A stretch of 50,000 nucleotides of DNA, taken from assembly GCA_014529385.2 (NCBI GenBank), contig CM043946.1, positions 35,435,558-35,485,557 of the forward strand, in the 5' to 3' direction. The stretch comes from Adiantum capillus-veneris (lineage: Eukaryota; Streptophyta; Polypodiopsida; Polypodiales; Pteridaceae). The position numbers and the translations under genes were made by a program. The notes under the pieces are model-generated. The model was given only the letters and a program-made list of their open reading frames with translations. It was not told where the DNA came from and ran no database searches. Positions 49,322 through 50,000 of this stretch are shown in pieces; position 1 is the first letter of the stretch; the number at the start of each line of letters is the position of its first letter.

Positions 49322-49776
49322 TCAAGATTTTGAAGGTTCAATTTTGTTTTTTGGCACGTCACCCTTGTAACGAATCATGAGATGTTTGCCATACTCTAAA
49401 AGTTCATCTGGGTTTTGTCTACCAAGAGCTAGTGCCATTGTTGTGTAGGTGTAGTAATACGCTGCCCGACCACCTGTATAGCCCGGGCAGTAACCAAAAC
49501 AATCTCTAGCAAACACTTTGTCCACAAGAATGACTTTATCTGCACTTTTGGGCAGCACCGGTCCACCCAAGAAGCCTGATAGTGTCTTGAATGTGTAAGT
49601 TGCTATTGAACCCTCTTGTGACATGGAATTGTGAAAAACTACTATCGGCGACTCGCAAAGCTTTGAAAGGTACTGCGCTAGGGCCGCATCCCTTCCTCGA
49701 TACTCTCTTGTCCGACGCCGAAGAAAGTCATCCTTGTCAGCAATCCAAGACTGCACATACCATGTCAGAAGTGACA

Positions 49777-49839
<63 letters not shown>

Positions 49840-50000
49840 GAGTTACCATGAAGCTCTCATCCTGCAGAAAGAGGTTTTCTTGCCACAGGTCTATAGATGT
49901 AGTTGACCACTGACCTGAATGGTTAAACCAATCTTCCACTTCTTTGTTACTTGTTGATGGTCTTAGGCTTTGTCTTATTGCTTGGAAGGTGGCTTCATCA
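49322..50000 (-). CDS. 3' end of a probable host gene, two exons visible
   Basis: The frame is open to the window edge and ends at TGA or similar just after EPSKS. Exon 1 (50000-49847) contains VEDWFNHSGQW and DLWQENLFLQDESFM. Exon 2 (49750-49322) contains SWIADKDDFLRRR, AALAQYLSKL, GPVLPKSADKVILVDKVF, RDCFGYCPGYTGGRAAYYYT and a C-terminal KHLMIRYKGDVPKNKIEP. The 96-base intron has canonical GT and AG ends. I do not recognise the family: the Cys/Gly/Tyr-rich CFGYCPGYTGG segment is distinctive. No retroelement motif is present, so it is taken as host. The 5' part is outside the window. Confidence 0.55.
49751..49846 (-). other. Short intron with CT-repeat core
   Basis: Donor ATG|GTAACT, acceptor TATGTGCAG|TCTTGG. 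96 bases, phase 0, no stop inside, so an unspliced message would still be open and add a Ser-Leu run. A protein prediction that ignores the intron would include this run wrongly. Confidence 0.7.
49781..49842. repeat. (GA)n microsatellite inside the intron
   Basis: GA runs broken once by TGA near 49821. On the coding strand they form a pyrimidine tract near the 3' splice site. Confidence 0.95.

Overview
The window reads as intergenic heterochromatin-like DNA of a large-genome land plant. It is almost entirely nested retrotransposons and long CT/CA microsatellites, with the 3' end of one probable host gene at the right edge. Two elements carry an extra archaeal-type RNase H after the usual one, a hallmark of the plant-specific Tat/Ogre branch of Ty3/gypsy. 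A Penelope-like reverse transcriptase relic suggests a non-flowering lineage such as a fern, lycophyte or gymnosperm. That is an inference and the species cannot be named from this sequence.

Layout. 1-5415: decayed Tat-type element (copy A), + strand, cut off inside integrase. 5416-6269: microsatellite-rich DNA. 6270-13948: decayed chromovirus, + strand, with an initiator-Met primer site, a C-terminal chromodomain and a rearranged 5' LTR. 13949-14936 and 24897-26993: one minus-strand Penelope-like relic split by a complete Tat element (copy B, 14937-24891). Copy B has 1531-bp LTRs, a GAGAG target duplication, four pre-gag ORFs and one gag-pol frame broken by two stop codons. 26994-38954: a small element with no coding capacity. 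Its 5' LTR was split by a young minus-strand Ty3/gypsy element (27565-37570) with LTRs of about 2 kb. 38955-39568: a probable minus-strand LTR inserted into the small element's 3' LTR. 40894-48587: a decayed minus-strand Athila-like element with two internal tandem duplications. 49322-50000: a minus-strand host-like gene end with one short intron.

The most notable signals are in the young element (27565-37570) and in Tat copy B. In the young element, gag and protease share a frame interrupted by one UAA. Protease passes to pol through a textbook -1 frameshift cassette: a GGGTTTT slippery heptamer, a 6-nt spacer and a perfect 9-bp hairpin. Its pol resembles basidiomycete Ty3/gypsy elements, as I recall them, more than the other plant elements here. 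Each of its LTRs carries two tandem small ORFs of about 70 codons. These are clearly homologous to a small ORF placed just upstream of gag in Tat copy B, with a broken trace in copy A. This shared pre-gag small protein, with a faint ubiquitin-like look, is my best candidate for something undescribed.

Large ORFs that begin with TTG or GTG were re-anchored on the first ATG where one exists. All family calls come from reading the sequence and from knowledge of the families. No search was run.
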